Shown here piece by piece: positions 1-9,205 of a stretch of DNA of 64,000 nucleotides. The notes beneath the pieces were generated by a model, which was not told where the DNA came from, made no database searches, and saw only the letters and a program-made list of their open reading frames with translations. Origin of the DNA: Rhodococcus yunnanensis NBRC 103083 (GTDB lineage: Bacteria; Actinomycetota; Actinomycetes; Mycobacteriales; Mycobacteriaceae); assembly GCF_001895005.1 (NCBI RefSeq), contig NZ_BCXH01000006.1, positions 186,001 through 250,000 of the forward strand, read 5' to 3'. Every line of letters begins with the position of its first letter. Position 1 is the stretch's first letter. Position numbers and translations under genes: made by a program.

Positions 1-296
1 CGGCATACGGATCGGGCGCAGGCTTCGGGCGCGTCGTGTTCCGGCATGTGCTGCCCAACTCGCGTGCCGCGGTGTTCTCGCTCGCTGCCCTCGAATGCGG
101 CTCGGCAATCCTGGCCGTCGCGGCACTCGGGTTCCTCGGGTACGGAGCGCCGCCTCCGCAGCCCGAATGGGGTCTCGCGGTGTCCGAGGGGCGTGACTTC
201 CTGGCCACGTACCCGTGGATCGCGATATTGCCCGGAATCGTCATCGCCGCCGTGGTGCTGGCCACCAACCGCATCAGCAGAACATGGGGCGAGTGA
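1..296 (+). CDS. Dpp/Opp-type ABC importer permease (DppC-like), C-terminal part
   Basis: This is the last ~98 residues of an inner-membrane permease of an oligopeptide-type importer; the 5' part lies outside the window. The reading frame is open from base 3. The segment carries the end of the EAA-type cytoplasmic loop (FRHVLPN) and the late DppC motif LGFLGYGAPPPQPEWG, followed by a last hydrophobic helix. The same motif recurs in the complete DppC-like permeases at 10834-11667 and 20678-21592. The TGA stop overlaps the ATG of the fused ATPase (ATGA), so the two are translationally coupled. Binding protein and DppB partner presumably lie upstream. Substrate cannot be read from this fragment. 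Confidence 0.9.
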   Translation, partial: AYGSGAGFGRVVFRHVLPNSRAAVFSLAALECGSAILAVAALGFLGYGAPPPQPEWGLAVSEGRDFLATYPWIAILPGIVIAAVVLATNRISRTWGE

Positions 297-1966
297 TGGC
301 TGTACGTCGTAAGCACGTGGCAGTCGATCCCTCGGCGCCGCTGCTCGAGATCGAGGGACTGAAGGTCGAGTACACGGGTCGTCGAAGCAAGCAGGCGGTG
401 CGCGGGCTCGATCTGACCGTTCATCAGGGTGAATTCGTGGCCGTCGTCGGCGAATCGGGGTCGGGAAAGAGCACGACGGTGCACGCTGCACTGCGGTTGC
501 TGCCGTCGTCGGCGCGCATCGAATCGGGCAGCATCCGGCTCGGCGGACTCGATACCACCGGGTGGCGGGATCGGCGCCTGGCCCACCTGCGCGGTCCGTT
601 CGTCGGATTCGTACCCCAGGACCCCGGCACATCGCTCAATCCCGTCAAGCGGGTCGGTGTGCAGGTCCTCGAGGCGATTCGGCTGCACCGGACGGTGCAG
701 TCGGCGCAGTCACGGGAACTCGTCCACGAGAAACTGCGGCTCGCAGGACTGAAGGATGTCGAGCGGGTCTACGAACAGTACCCGCACGAGTTGTCCGGTG
801 GAATGAAGCAGCGGGTTCTCATCGCGGTCGCGCTCGCGAGCGACCCCAAGCTCCTCATCGCCGACGAGCCGACATCGGCGCTCGATGTGACCGTGCAGAA
901 AGTGATTCTCGATCACCTCGCGCACCTACGAGACACACTGGGCCTGGGAATCCTGCTGGTGACACACGATCTGGGTGTCGCGGCGGATCGCGCCGATCGT
1001 GTCGTCGTCATGAAGGACGGAGCGATCGTCGAGCACGGCTCCACGTCCACGGTGCTGAGCGCACCGAACAACGCGTACACCCGGCGACTGTTCGCTGCGG
1101 CTCCCTCGTTCAGGACCGCCCGGTTGGAGCCGACGCGGACAGCACTCGACGTGGATCGGAGCGCTACGGTCCTCGGCATCGAGCGGGTCACCAAGACGTT
1201 CTCCGCCGGCCGAGGACACCTGCCGTTCACCGCAGTCGACGCCGCATCACTGGTGGTGCGAGGAGGGACTACCCATGCGATCGTCGGCGAGTCCGGCGCA
1301 GGAAAGTCGACGCTGGCCAGAATCGCGGTGGGACTGACCGGACCGGATGCGGGCACGGTGACGTTCCACGGCCGCGATGTCGACGGAGTGCTCAGCGGGT
1401 TGCGTCACCGGGCGCTTCGCCCGTACCGCAGGGAGATTCAGCTCGTCTACCAGAATCCGTTCTCCTCACTCGACCCGAAGTTCACCGTCGAGCAGATCAT
1501 CGCCGAACCGTTGATCGCGTTCGGAATCCTCTCCGACCGCTCGAAGCGGCGGGCGCGGGTGAAGGAACTGCTCGAATCGGTGGCACTCGACGGGTCCTAT
1601 CTGCAACGTAAGGCGGTCGAACTCTCCGGGGGGCAACGTCAACGCGTCGCCATCGCCCGTGCCCTTGCCGCCGATCCGCGGCTTCTGGTCCTCGACGAGG
1701 CAGTATCGGCGTTGGATGTGTCCGTACAAGCGCAGATCCTGCAGTTGCTCGTGGATCTGCAGGCAGAACTCGGGTTGGCGTACCTCTTCGTCACACATGA
1801 TCTCAGCGTCGTTCGCCTCGTCGCCGACGACGTGACGGTGATGAAGTCGGGTCGGGTGATCGAAACGGGCGCGGTGGCGGACGTGTTCGACGACCCGAGC
1901 GATTCCTACACCCGCAGGCTCCTCGAAGCTGTTGCTGGTGCGACCGCTGGTGCGGCGGTGTCCTGA
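296..1966 (+). CDS. Fused DppD-DppF ABC importer ATPase
   Basis: This 556-residue protein has two complete ABC nucleotide-binding domains and would energise the importer whose permease ends at 296. Domain 1 has Walker A GESGSGKST (about residues 52-60), signature LSGGMKQR (about 166) and Walker B LLIADEPTSALD. Domain 2 has Walker A GESGAGKST (about 331), signature LSGGQRQR (about 443) and Walker B LLVLDEAVSALD. In E. coli these domains are separate DppD and DppF; here they form one chain, as in the four other importers of this window. ATG at 296 is chosen because it overlaps the permease stop; an in-frame ATG at 284 is the alternative. Opine or peptide specificity cannot be deduced. Confidence 0.93.
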   Translation: MAVRRKHVAVDPSAPLLEIEGLKVEYTGRRSKQAVRGLDLTVHQGEFVAVVGESGSGKSTTVHAALRLLPSSARIESGSIRLGGLDTTGWRDRRLAHLRGPFVGFVPQDPGTSLNPVKRVGVQVLEAIRLHRTVQSAQSRELVHEKLRLAGLKDVERVYEQYPHELSGGMKQRVLIAVALASDPKLLIADEPTSALDVTVQKVILDHLAHLRDTLGLGILLVTHDLGVAADRADRVVVMKDGAIVEHGSTSTVLSAPNNAYTRRLFAAAPSFRTARLEPTRTALDVDRSATVLGIERVTKTFSAGRGHLPFTAVDAASLVVRGGTTHAIVGESGAGKSTLARIAVGLTGPDAGTVTFHGRDVDGVLSGLRHRALRPYRREIQLVYQNPFSSLDPKFTVEQIIAEPLIAFGILSDRSKRRARVKELLESVALDGSYLQRKAVELSGGQRQRVAIARALAADPRLLVLDEAVSALDVSVQAQILQLLVDLQAELGLAYLFVTHDLSVVRLVADDVTVMKSGRVIETGAVADVFDDPSDSYTRRLLEAVAGATAGAAVS

Positions 1967-1967
1967 C

Positions 1968-2873
1968 GTGTACGACGTGCGAAGGCTGGTATTGCTTCGC
2001 GACCTTGCCGAGCGCGGGACGATGACGGCGGTGTCGGAGCAGCACGGCATCACCACATCCGCGGTGTCGCAACAGCTTCGGATCCTCGAGGAAGAGGTCG
2101 GCGCGGCATTGACCAGACGTGATGGCCGAGTTCTTCGGCTCACCGGTGCAGGCCGGGTGCTCGTCGATCACACCGCGAGGATCCTGGCGGCCCTCGAAGA
2201 GGCCGAAAGTGCCGTCGCTGCAACGGCGGACACCATCGCCGGGGTACTGACCATCGCATGCTTCCAGACGGCGATGTCCGAACTGGCGTTGCCGGTAGCG
2301 GCGAAGCTCGGGAACGAACACCCCGATCTTCGGGTACGACTCGTCGAAGCGATGCCGGTGGATTCGGTGCCCGCCGTGCGTCAGCAGGAGGTCGACCTGG
2401 CGATCACGTACACCTACTCGTTCGGTGCTGCGGATCTCCCGAGCGGCATGACCACCGACTACCTGTTCAGCGACCCGCTGGTGCTGCTGGCACCGTCCGC
2501 GTGGCGGGAACGAGTGACCGTCGGTGGGCTCGCGGCACTCGCCGACGCGGACTGGATCGCGGCGCAGGACGGGGCGCCGTCGATCTCGTCGGTCATGTTC
2601 AGCTGCAGGCAGGCAGGGTTCACCCCGCGAATAGTGCACCGCAGCAGTAGTTTCGCGATGATGTCGGAGATGGTCGATGGTGGTTTCGGGGCCACGATCG
2701 TGCCACAGATCTCCGTACCGGATCGGTACCGCCATCTGATTGCCGCACCCATCGTCGACGGTGCACGCCGACTCGGCGTCACCTACCGGCAGGCATCGAT
2801 CGAACGCCCCGCCGTTGCCGCGGCCATCCGCGCATTTCGACAACGCGTGCAGCCGGTCGGCCTGGCTTCCTGA
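1968..2873 (+). CDS. LysR-family transcriptional regulator
   Basis: The 301-residue product has an N-terminal winged helix-turn-helix (recognition helix within TAVSEQHGITTSAVSQQL, about residues 20-37) and a type-2 periplasmic-binding-protein-like effector domain from about residue 85. It starts at GTG 1968, two bases after the ATPase stop; an upstream TTG/CTG-rich extension inside the ATPase gene is unlikely because the HTH normally begins near residue 1. LysR regulators such as CysB, Cbl and SsuR often control sulfur genes, and this one lies between an importer and sulfur monooxygenases, so local control is plausible (inference). It retains several internal Met and Cys residues, unlike the enzymes downstream, as expected for a protein made in small amounts. 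Confidence 0.9.
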   Translation: MYDVRRLVLLRDLAERGTMTAVSEQHGITTSAVSQQLRILEEEVGAALTRRDGRVLRLTGAGRVLVDHTARILAALEEAESAVAATADTIAGVLTIACFQTAMSELALPVAAKLGNEHPDLRVRLVEAMPVDSVPAVRQQEVDLAITYTYSFGAADLPSGMTTDYLFSDPLVLLAPSAWRERVTVGGLAALADADWIAAQDGAPSISSVMFSCRQAGFTPRIVHRSSSFAMMSEMVDGGFGATIVPQISVPDRYRHLIAAPIVDGARRLGVTYRQASIERPAVAAAIRAFRQRVQPVGLAS

Positions 2874-2898
2874 TGCCACTCGACTCGACCTACGACGT

Positions 2899-2906
2899 GA
2901 AGGAGA
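2899..2906 (+). promoter_or_regulatory. Ribosome binding site that decides the next start
   Basis: GAAGGAGA lies five bases before TTG 2912. The ATG at 2873 overlapping the LysR stop would put this strong Shine-Dalgarno inside the gene, so TTG 2912 is preferred. Confidence 0.6.
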
Positions 2907-2911
2907 ACCAA

Positions 2912-4315
2912 TTGAGCATCGAGACGGAGGAACGTCGCGCCTCGCCGACGTTGCTCGACGAGGATCGGTTCGCCGAGGTGTTGAGCTTCATCGCCTCGCG
3001 CGCCGAACTGCACGACCGCACGGCCGAGTTCCCGCACGAAGCCTTCGCGCGCCTGCACACCATCGGAGCCCAGGCGCTGACGGTACCCACCCGGTTCGGC
3101 GGCCTCGGTGGAGGTGTTGCCGACGCGGTCGAGGTAATCGAAAGAGTAGGTGCCGCCGACCCTTCCGTCGGATTGATCCTGCAGTGGAACTACACGAACC
3201 ATCTGACGTTGCAGCGTCAGGACAGTCCGTGGCCGGCCGATTTGATCGAGGCAGTGTTTCGGACAGCCGTGTCGGAGGGCGCGCTGATCAACGGCCTCGC
3301 CGTCGAACGCGAGCTGGGTAGCCTGTCGCGTGGAGGAATTCCGGCCACCACCGCCGAGCTCCAGGATGACGGATCGTGGATCATCACCGGTGAAAAGGCA
3401 TACGGGACAGGTATTTCCGGGCTGCGGTGGATCACGGTCACCGCCAGCACCACCGAGCCGGAACCACGCGTCGCAACGTTCCTGCTCGACAACGACACCC
3501 CGGGGTGGACGGTACTTCCGACGTGGGATCACCTCGGTCTGCGTGCGTCGGACACGCAGGGAGTTCTGTTCGAGGGCACTCGCGTTCCCGGCAGCCGCCT
3601 CGTGGACATTCGCGATCCTCGTGACGGCACTGCCAAGCTCCGCAATACCGGTCGGCTCGCGCTTCCGTTGTTGCTCGCCGCCAACTACAACGGTGTGTCC
3701 ATCGCCACGAGGGATTGGCTCGTGCGATACCTGCACACACGGGTGCCCACCGCGCTCGGTGCTTCGCTGGCCACCGTCCCGCGTTTCCACGACCGCGTCG
3801 GGGAGATCGAAGCGTCGTTGCAGACGTCGCGGGCATTGCTGCGACACGCGGTCACCGCCCTGGGCAACGGGGACACCTCGTTGCCGGGCCTGGCGAAGCA
3901 CGTCGCGACGACGACGGCCATTCGCATCACCGAATCCGCTCTCGACCTGACCGGAAATCCTGGGTTGTCGCGGTCGAATCCGCTCGAACGGCATCACCGG
4001 AACGCGATGGTGGGGCGAGTCCATTTCCCGCAGAGCGATTTCGTGGTCGCGGCGCTGGGCCGTTCCGCTCTTGCGGCAGGAGCGGAGCCTGCGGAGCGAC
4101 CAGGGAGGGCAGGAGCGGAGCCTGCGGAGCGACCAGGGAGGGCAGGAGCGGAGCCTGCGGAGCGACCAGGGAGGGCAGGAGCGGAGCCTGCGGAGCGACC
4201 AGGGAGGGCAGGAGCGGAGCCTGCGGAGCGACCAGGGAGGGCAGGAGCGGAGCCTGCGGAGCGACCAGGGAGAGCAGGAGCGGAGCCTGCGGAGCGACCA
4301 GGGGGAGCAGGATGA
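2912..4315 (+). CDS. DszC/SfnB-like flavin monooxygenase (acyl-CoA dehydrogenase fold) with repeat-encoded tail
   Basis: The product is about 467 residues, of which roughly 390 form an acyl-CoA-dehydrogenase fold: N-terminal helical domain, middle beta domain around GEKAYGTGISGL and DHLGLRASDTQG, C-terminal four-helix bundle. Members beside sulfur genes (DszC, SfnB) are FMNH2-dependent sulfur oxygenases rather than dehydrogenases. The enzyme proper ends near ALGRSALAAG. The remaining tail is seven 11-residue copies of AGAEPAERPGR encoded by a 33-bp tandem repeat, absent from its three paralogues here (16010, 23208, 61214). The enzyme part has no Cys and one internal Met by eye. ATG 2873 is an alternative start adding 13 residues. 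It overlaps the next gene by ATGA. Substrate unknown. Confidence 0.85.
   Translation: MSIETEERRASPTLLDEDRFAEVLSFIASRAELHDRTAEFPHEAFARLHTIGAQALTVPTRFGGLGGGVADAVEVIERVGAADPSVGLILQWNYTNHLTLQRQDSPWPADLIEAVFRTAVSEGALINGLAVERELGSLSRGGIPATTAELQDDGSWIITGEKAYGTGISGLRWITVTASTTEPEPRVATFLLDNDTPGWTVLPTWDHLGLRASDTQGVLFEGTRVPGSRLVDIRDPRDGTAKLRNTGRLALPLLLAANYNGVSIATRDWLVRYLHTRVPTALGASLATVPRFHDRVGEIEASLQTSRALLRHAVTALGNGDTSLPGLAKHVATTTAIRITESALDLTGNPGLSRSNPLERHHRNAMVGRVHFPQSDFVVAALGRSALAAGAEPAERPGRAGAEPAERPGRAGAEPAERPGRAGAEPAERPGRAGAEPAERPGRAGAEPAERPGRAGAEPAERPGGAG
4076..4306 (+). repeat. Seven tandem copies of a 33-bp repeat inside a coding region
   Basis: Units start at 4076, 4109, 4142, 4175, 4208, 4241 and 4274. 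They are almost identical, with variants only at the last bases of units 6 and 7. The core CAGGAGCGGAGCCTGCGGAG recurs inverted at 19608-19715. The unit has no stop codon in any of the six frames, and its length keeps frame. Confidence 0.95.
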
Positions 4316-5649
4316 CCAGGCAGGTGCATTTGAATGTGAACATCCTGAACTCCGGGGTGTTCGGGGGAAGCTGGAGGTTCCCTGGCACCGATCCGTTCGC
4401 TGCGTTCGGTATTTCGCATTACGTGAACATCGCGCGCAAGGCCGAGGCCGCCGGACTGGATGCGGTGTTCCTCGCCGATGGCCCGGTGGTGGGCGACGAT
4501 GTCCGGCATCGGCCGTTCAACAGTCTGGAGCCGACGGTCGTGCTGGCGGCGATTGCCGCGTCGACCAGTCGTATCGGGTTGATCGGGACGCTGTCGTCGT
4601 CGTACAACGACCCGTACGACGTTGCCCGCCGGCTCGCCACTCTCGATGTGTTGAGCAAGGGCCGATCCGGCTTCAACGTCGTCACCACGGCGGGTGTGGC
4701 CGCGGCGCGCAATTTCGGGCTCACCGAGGAACCCGAGCACGGTCGACGGTATCGGCGGGCCGCGGAGTTCGTCGAGGTCGTTCGGACGCTGTGGAACAGT
4801 TGGGAGGCAGACGCTCTGGTCGGCGACAAGTCGGCGCATCGGTTCGTCGACACGACCAGGATTCACGATGCGGAGTTCGTCGGTGAGTTCTTCTCGGTCG
4901 CAGGCGCATTGAATGTTCCCCGGTCGCCGCAGGGGGAGCCGGTGTTGGTGCAGGCCGGTGCGTCGAAGGATGGGCGAGCGTTGGCAGCGAAGGTCGGCGA
5001 GGTGATCTTCACTGCGGCGCAGACGGTCGAGGAAGCCCGGGAGTACTACCAGGACGTCAAGGGCCGGGCAGCTGCTCTCGGCCGTGATCCGTCGCAGGTG
5101 GTAATTCTGCCCGGACTGTCGACAGTGGTCGGGAGCACCGAGAAGGAGGCGAAGGAGAGGCGGGAGTTGCTCGACGAGCTCGTACCGCCGCAGTACGCGA
5201 TCGATCGTCTCGCCGGCCAGTTGGGAGTTCCGGCGGAGGCTCTGGAGCTGGACGGACAGCTTCCGTGGTCTCTGTTGGCGGATCCCGACGATGCAGGTGG
5301 GTCGCAGACGTTCTACCGAATTGCGCTCGGTCTCGCGCGCCGCGAGTCCCTGACGGTGCGGCAGTTGTTACGACGGTTGGGTGGTGGTGCCGGTCATCGC
5401 ATCGTCACAGGAACTCCCGAGCAGATCGCCGATTCGATCGTCGAATGGGTCGATGCCGGAGTTGCCGACGGATTCAATCTGATGCCGGACGTTCTGCCGA
5501 GCGGGTTCGACGATTTCGCCGATCACGTGGTGCCGGAACTGCAGCGGCGCGGGAGGTTTCGAACCGAGTACACAGGCACGACACTCCGTGAGAATCTCGG
5601 ATTGAGGGTTCCGGTGTTCGGCCGTGACGCGCGGAGGGTGGCGTCGTGA
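4312..5649 (+). CDS. NtaA/SnaA/DszA-type flavin-dependent monooxygenase
   Basis: This 445-residue luciferase-fold (TIM barrel) protein belongs to the FMNH2-dependent family that contains DszA, NtaA, SnaA and B. subtilis CmoJ. Family landmarks are the N-terminal NVNILNSG strand, LEPTVVLAAIAASTSRIGL, ARRLATLDVLSKGRSGFNVVT, the SPQGEPVLVQAGAS segment and the C-terminal RFRTEYTGTTLRENLGL. Such enzymes oxidise C-S or C-N bonds using flavin supplied by a separate reductase, here probably the product of 14533-15450. ATG 4312 is preceded by GGGGGAGCAGG and overlaps the upstream stop; the gene overlaps its paralogue downstream by GTGA. It contains no Cys and one internal Met by eye. The exact organosulfur substrate cannot be deduced. 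Confidence 0.9.
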   Translation: MTRQVHLNVNILNSGVFGGSWRFPGTDPFAAFGISHYVNIARKAEAAGLDAVFLADGPVVGDDVRHRPFNSLEPTVVLAAIAASTSRIGLIGTLSSSYNDPYDVARRLATLDVLSKGRSGFNVVTTAGVAAARNFGLTEEPEHGRRYRRAAEFVEVVRTLWNSWEADALVGDKSAHRFVDTTRIHDAEFVGEFFSVAGALNVPRSPQGEPVLVQAGASKDGRALAAKVGEVIFTAAQTVEEAREYYQDVKGRAAALGRDPSQVVILPGLSTVVGSTEKEAKERRELLDELVPPQYAIDRLAGQLGVPAEALELDGQLPWSLLADPDDAGGSQTFYRIALGLARRESLTVRQLLRRLGGGAGHRIVTGTPEQIADSIVEWVDAGVADGFNLMPDVLPSGFDDFADHVVPELQRRGRFRTEYTGTTLRENLGLRVPVFGRDARRVAS

Positions 5650-6962
5650 GTCTGCATTTCCTGGTCAACATCGGGGGAGCCGGGTATCACCCCGCGGCGT
5701 GGTTGGGGCCCGATACAGCACCGGACGCCTTCATCGATCTCGATCATTTCGTGCGTGCGGCCTCGGTCGCCGAGAGAGGCTTGCTCGACGGCCTGCTGTT
5801 CCCGGACATTCCGGTGCAGCAACCCGGCATCGCACGGGCACCTGCCGCGACTCTCGACCCGACGTTGCTGACGAGTGCCATCGCGGTGTCGACGTCGAAA
5901 ATCGGATTGATTCCTACGGCGTCGACCAGTCTGAACAGGCCGTACAACCTCGCCCGCCGCATTCTGACCCTCGATCATGTCAGCGGCGGCAGGGCAGGGT
6001 GGAACGCGGTGACGACGTTCGAGGAGCGCGCAGCTCGCAACTTCGGGATCGAAGTACTGCCCGACCGCGACGAGAGATATCGAAGGGCAGCAGAATTCGT
6101 CGAGGTCACCGTCGGGCTGTGGGACAGCTGGGAGGACGGTGCGCTCGTCGGTGATCAGGCCGGCGGCCGATTCGCCGACCGTAGCAAGGTACATGCGGTG
6201 GCTCACGACGGTGAGTTCTACTCCGTCCAAGGCCCATTGACCGCCACGCGATCACCGCAGGGCAGACCTGTTCTCGTGCAAGCAGGTTCGTCTCCGCAGG
6301 GCGTCGAGTTCGCGGCCCGGCACGCCGAGGTGATCTATGGAACGCAGTTCGGCCTTGCGGGTGCGCAGGCGTTCTCCGACGCGGTGTCGCGGGGAGCGGA
6401 ATCGGCGGGTAGGCATCGTTCGGACATCAAGATTCTGCCTGGCCTGGTGCCCGTCGTCGGTTCCACCGAACGCGAAGCCCGCGGCAAGTTCGACGAACTG
6501 CAAGGGCGGCTGCACCCGGACAGTGACGCGTTCACCTCGTTTGCGCGCTGGCTCGGATTCGCTCCTGACGACCTCGATATCGATGCGCCGCTGAGCGACA
6601 GGCATCGAGAATTGCCCGCGGAACGGGTAGGACCGCAGGGCTTCTTCACCACCCTCACCGAATACGGAGCACACACCGGAGCCACCGTCCGAGAACTGTT
6701 GGCACAGTTCCTCGGCGGGCACCGTGTGGTCACCGGAACCCCCGAGAGCATTGCCGATCACATCGAGAGCTGGTCGCTCTCGGGCACGGTCGACGGCTTC
6801 ACCGTCGTGCCGGCCGTCCTGCCGACATCACTCGAGGACTTCGTCGACGAGGTGATCCCGGTATTGCAGCGACGCAGTCTGTTTCGCACCGAGTATGCGA
6901 CCGACACGCTGCGTGGGCACCTGGGACTAGCCGAGCCGGCCAACATGTTCGCCCAACGATAG
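5646..6962 (+). CDS. NtaA/SnaA/DszA-type flavin-dependent monooxygenase
   Basis: A second, diverged member of the same family (438 residues) directly follows and overlaps the first, starting at GTG 5646. It keeps [39 protein letters not shown] and the terminal [17 protein letters not shown]. It ends 13 bases before the aldo/keto reductases. Two paralogues side by side suggest successive oxidations, related substrates, or a heteromer; the sequence does not decide. It has no Cys and a single internal Met near the C-terminus. Confidence 0.9.
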   Translation: MSLHFLVNIGGAGYHPAAWLGPDTAPDAFIDLDHFVRAASVAERGLLDGLLFPDIPVQQPGIARAPAATLDPTLLTSAIAVSTSKIGLIPTASTSLNRPYNLARRILTLDHVSGGRAGWNAVTTFEERAARNFGIEVLPDRDERYRRAAEFVEVTVGLWDSWEDGALVGDQAGGRFADRSKVHAVAHDGEFYSVQGPLTATRSPQGRPVLVQAGSSPQGVEFAARHAEVIYGTQFGLAGAQAFSDAVSRGAESAGRHRSDIKILPGLVPVVGSTEREARGKFDELQGRLHPDSDAFTSFARWLGFAPDDLDIDAPLSDRHRELPAERVGPQGFFTTLTEYGAHTGATVRELLAQFLGGHRVVTGTPESIADHIESWSLSGTVDGFTVVPAVLPTSLEDFVDEVIPVLQRRSLFRTEYATDTLRGHLGLAEPANMFAQR

Positions 6963-6975
6963 AAAGAGAAGATCT

Positions 6976-8013
6976 GTGACCTACCGTTATCTCGGCCGCA
7001 CCGGAGTGCAGGTCAGTCCGCTGACGCTCGGCGCGATGAACTTCGGGGCCTGGGCGAACCAGGACCACGACGATGCAACACGCATCATTCATCGTGCGCT
7101 CGATGCAGGCATCAACGTCGTCGACACTGCCGACGTCTACTCGCAGGGCGAGAACGAGGAAATCGTCGGGAAGGCCCTCGCCGGCCGTCGCGACGAAGTG
7201 TTCCTGGCAAGCAAGTTCCATGCTCAGGTCGGGCTCGGTCCGAATAGAAGTGGCAACTCGCGACGCTGGATCACCCGGGCCGTGGAGAACAGTCTGCGCC
7301 GACTCGGGACCGATCACCTCGACCTGTACCAGGTGCATCGCCCCGACCCGAACACCGACATCGACGAGACGCTCGGTGCGCTGACAGATCTGGTGCGCCA
7401 CGGCAAGATTCGCTACTTCGGCACCACGACGTTCGAACCGCATCAGTTGGTCGAAGCGCAGTGGACCGCGGAGCGTCGCGGCCTGCAGCGACCGGTGTCC
7501 GAGCAGCCGCCGTATTCGATCCTCGCGCGCGGCGCCGAGCGATCGACTCTTCCGATCGCGCAGAAGTACGGGCTCGGCGTGCTGACCTGGAGTCCTCTTG
7601 CGGGCGGATGGCTGTCCGGTCGCTACCGGGCGGGCGAGGCGGAGGGCGCGGTGTCCTCGCGCATCGAACGTCAGGCACACCGACACGATCCGGCGTTGGA
7701 AGCCAACAAGATCAAGCGTGCGGCCGCCGAAGAGCTGGTGAAACTCGCCGACGATGCAGGCCTGTCTCTCGTGCACCTCTCGCTCGCGTTCGTACTGCAG
7801 CATCCGGCCGTCAGCTCGGTCATCATCGGTCCGCGCACGCTGGAACACCTCGAAGGTCAACTCGGCGCTGTCGATGTGACGCTGAGCAGTGACATTCTCG
7901 ACCGCATCGACGAGATCGTCGCACCAGGACTGACGATCAGCCCGGCCGACGAGGGCTACCTGCCGCCGTCGCTCACCGATGCTTCCACCCGACGAATCCC
8001 CAGGAAGAACTGA
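6976..8013 (+). CDS. Aldo/keto reductase
   Basis: This 345-residue NAD(P)H-dependent (beta/alpha)8 oxidoreductase starts at GTG 6976, with an AAAGAGAAG ribosome site in front. Visible landmarks are the N-terminal [27 protein letters not shown] (catalytic Asp and Tyr), ASKF (catalytic Lys) and DLYQVHRPD. The C-terminal [14 protein letters not shown] forms the cofactor phosphate clamp. Desulfonating luciferase-fold enzymes release aldehydes or ketones from carbon-sulfur substrates, so reduction of such products is the likely role (inference). It has no Cys and one internal Met. It overlaps its paralogue by TGATG. Confidence 0.88.
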   Translation: MTYRYLGRTGVQVSPLTLGAMNFGAWANQDHDDATRIIHRALDAGINVVDTADVYSQGENEEIVGKALAGRRDEVFLASKFHAQVGLGPNRSGNSRRWITRAVENSLRRLGTDHLDLYQVHRPDPNTDIDETLGALTDLVRHGKIRYFGTTTFEPHQLVEAQWTAERRGLQRPVSEQPPYSILARGAERSTLPIAQKYGLGVLTWSPLAGGWLSGRYRAGEAEGAVSSRIERQAHRHDPALEANKIKRAAAEELVKLADDAGLSLVHLSLAFVLQHPAVSSVIIGPRTLEHLEGQLGAVDVTLSSDILDRIDEIVAPGLTISPADEGYLPPSLTDASTRRIPRKN

Positions 8014-9053
8014 TGTCTCTCACCGATCTTCGTCTCTTCGGCCGCACCGGTCTGAAGGTCAGCCCGTTCACTCTCGGCACGCTGAACTTCGGTGTGCGCG
8101 GCAATTCCTCGCACGAGGACAGCGTTCGAATCATTCACCGCGCGCTCGATGCCGGTATCAACGTCGTCGACACCGCGGACGTGTACTCCGCAGGTGAGTC
8201 CGAGGAGATCGTCGGGAAAGCGCTCGCGGGCCGCCGCGACGACGTGATCCTTGCCAGCAAGTTCCACGGCATTGTCGACGGAAACCCTGTTCACCAGGGC
8301 AACTCGCGGTGGTGGATCACCCGGGCAGTCGAGGACAGTCTGCGCAGACTGAACACCGATCACCTGGATCTGTACCAGGTACACCGCCCGGAGGCGCAGA
8401 CCGACATCGACGAGACCGTCGGTGCACTCGACGACCTGGTGCACCAGGGGAAGATTCGGTACTACGGTACGTCGGTCTTCTCCCCGGGTGAGTTGATCGA
8501 AGCGCAGTGGTCGGCAGAGAAGAGGAAGCTGGAACGGCCTGTCAGCGAACAGGTTCCGTACTCGATTCTGATTCGCGGTATCGAACGCGAGACGTTGCCG
8601 ATCGCTCGCGCCCATGGCCTCGGGGTGCTGACCTACGGGCCTCTGGCTGCAGGCTGGTTGTCCGGTAACTACCGACTCGGGGCCGAACAGCCGGTGTCGC
8701 AGCGCGCCGATCTCATTCCCGGTCGATTCGACGTCGATTCTCCCCACAACGAAGGCAAACTGCGGGCCGCCGACGCGCTTGCCGTCCTCGCCGAGGAGAG
8801 TGGGCTCAGCCTGATCCACCTGGCGCTCGGGTTCGTGCTGAGCCACCCCGATGTGTCCTCGGCGATCATCGGCCCACGAACGATCGAGCATCTGGACAGT
8901 CAACTGGGAGCCGCGGACGTCGAGCTGTCGTCGGACATCCTCGACCGGATCGACGACATCGTCCCACCGGGGACGGTGTTCAACGAGCGCGACACCGGCA
9001 TCATCGGTGATGCGATCGCCAATCCCGCGCTCCGTCGTACGGTGTCGGCCTGA
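8013..9053 (+). CDS. Aldo/keto reductase, paralogue of the preceding gene
   Basis: The 346-residue product is a close paralogue of the upstream reductase: [33 protein letters not shown] and SSAIIGPRTIEHLDSQ match almost residue for residue, pointing to tandem duplication. By eye it contains no Cys and no Met beyond the initiator; the Met of the first copy in LGAMNFG is Leu here (LGTLNFG). It is the last gene of the operon and faces the minus-strand importer across an inverted-repeat region. Whether the two copies act on different carbonyl products is open. Confidence 0.88.
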   Translation: MSLTDLRLFGRTGLKVSPFTLGTLNFGVRGNSSHEDSVRIIHRALDAGINVVDTADVYSAGESEEIVGKALAGRRDDVILASKFHGIVDGNPVHQGNSRWWITRAVEDSLRRLNTDHLDLYQVHRPEAQTDIDETVGALDDLVHQGKIRYYGTSVFSPGELIEAQWSAEKRKLERPVSEQVPYSILIRGIERETLPIARAHGLGVLTYGPLAAGWLSGNYRLGAEQPVSQRADLIPGRFDVDSPHNEGKLRAADALAVLAEESGLSLIHLALGFVLSHPDVSSAIIGPRTIEHLDSQLGAADVELSSDILDRIDDIVPPGTVFNERDTGIIGDAIANPALRRTVSA

Positions 9054-9069
9054 CGCCATCCCACCCGTC

Positions 9070-9095
9070 CCCGCAAACGCACGTGCGTTTGCGGG
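9070..9095 (+). terminator. Perfect 26-bp palindrome between convergent genes
   Basis: Thirteen-base arms read CCCGCAAACGCAC and its reverse complement with no unpaired centre, so a hairpin would close with an ACGT turn. It lies 17 bases after the aldo/keto reductase stop and before the convergent ATPase end. There is no long T run (TTTC follows), so intrinsic termination is plausible but unproven. Confidence 0.5.
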
Positions 9096-9097
9096 TT

Positions 9098-9205
9098 TCG
9101 GGGGGTGCGGCCCGACTACCTACGCAAGTGCACGTGCGTTTGCGGGGGAGCAGGGGTGCGGCCCGCCTACCTACGCAAGTGCACGTGCGTTTGCGGGGGA
9201 GTGGG
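9098..9205 (+). repeat. Two copies of a ~52-bp repeat carrying the same palindrome core
   Basis: The segments beginning near 9103 and 9154 share GTGCGGCCCG, CTACCTACGCAAGTGCACG and TGCGTTTGCGGGGGAG. Each contains a degenerate copy of the 9070 palindrome. The second copy includes the stop codon (TAG, complement of 9171-9173) and last codons of the minus-strand ATPase gene. Confidence 0.85.

Noticed and set aside
4076-4306. Possible CRISPR-like array
   Set aside because: Units are contiguous with no spacers, and no cas genes are present.
3994-4886. Open frames through the 33-bp array on both strands
   Set aside because: They exist only because the repeat lacks stop codons in every frame; the DszC-like and monooxygenase genes explain the region.
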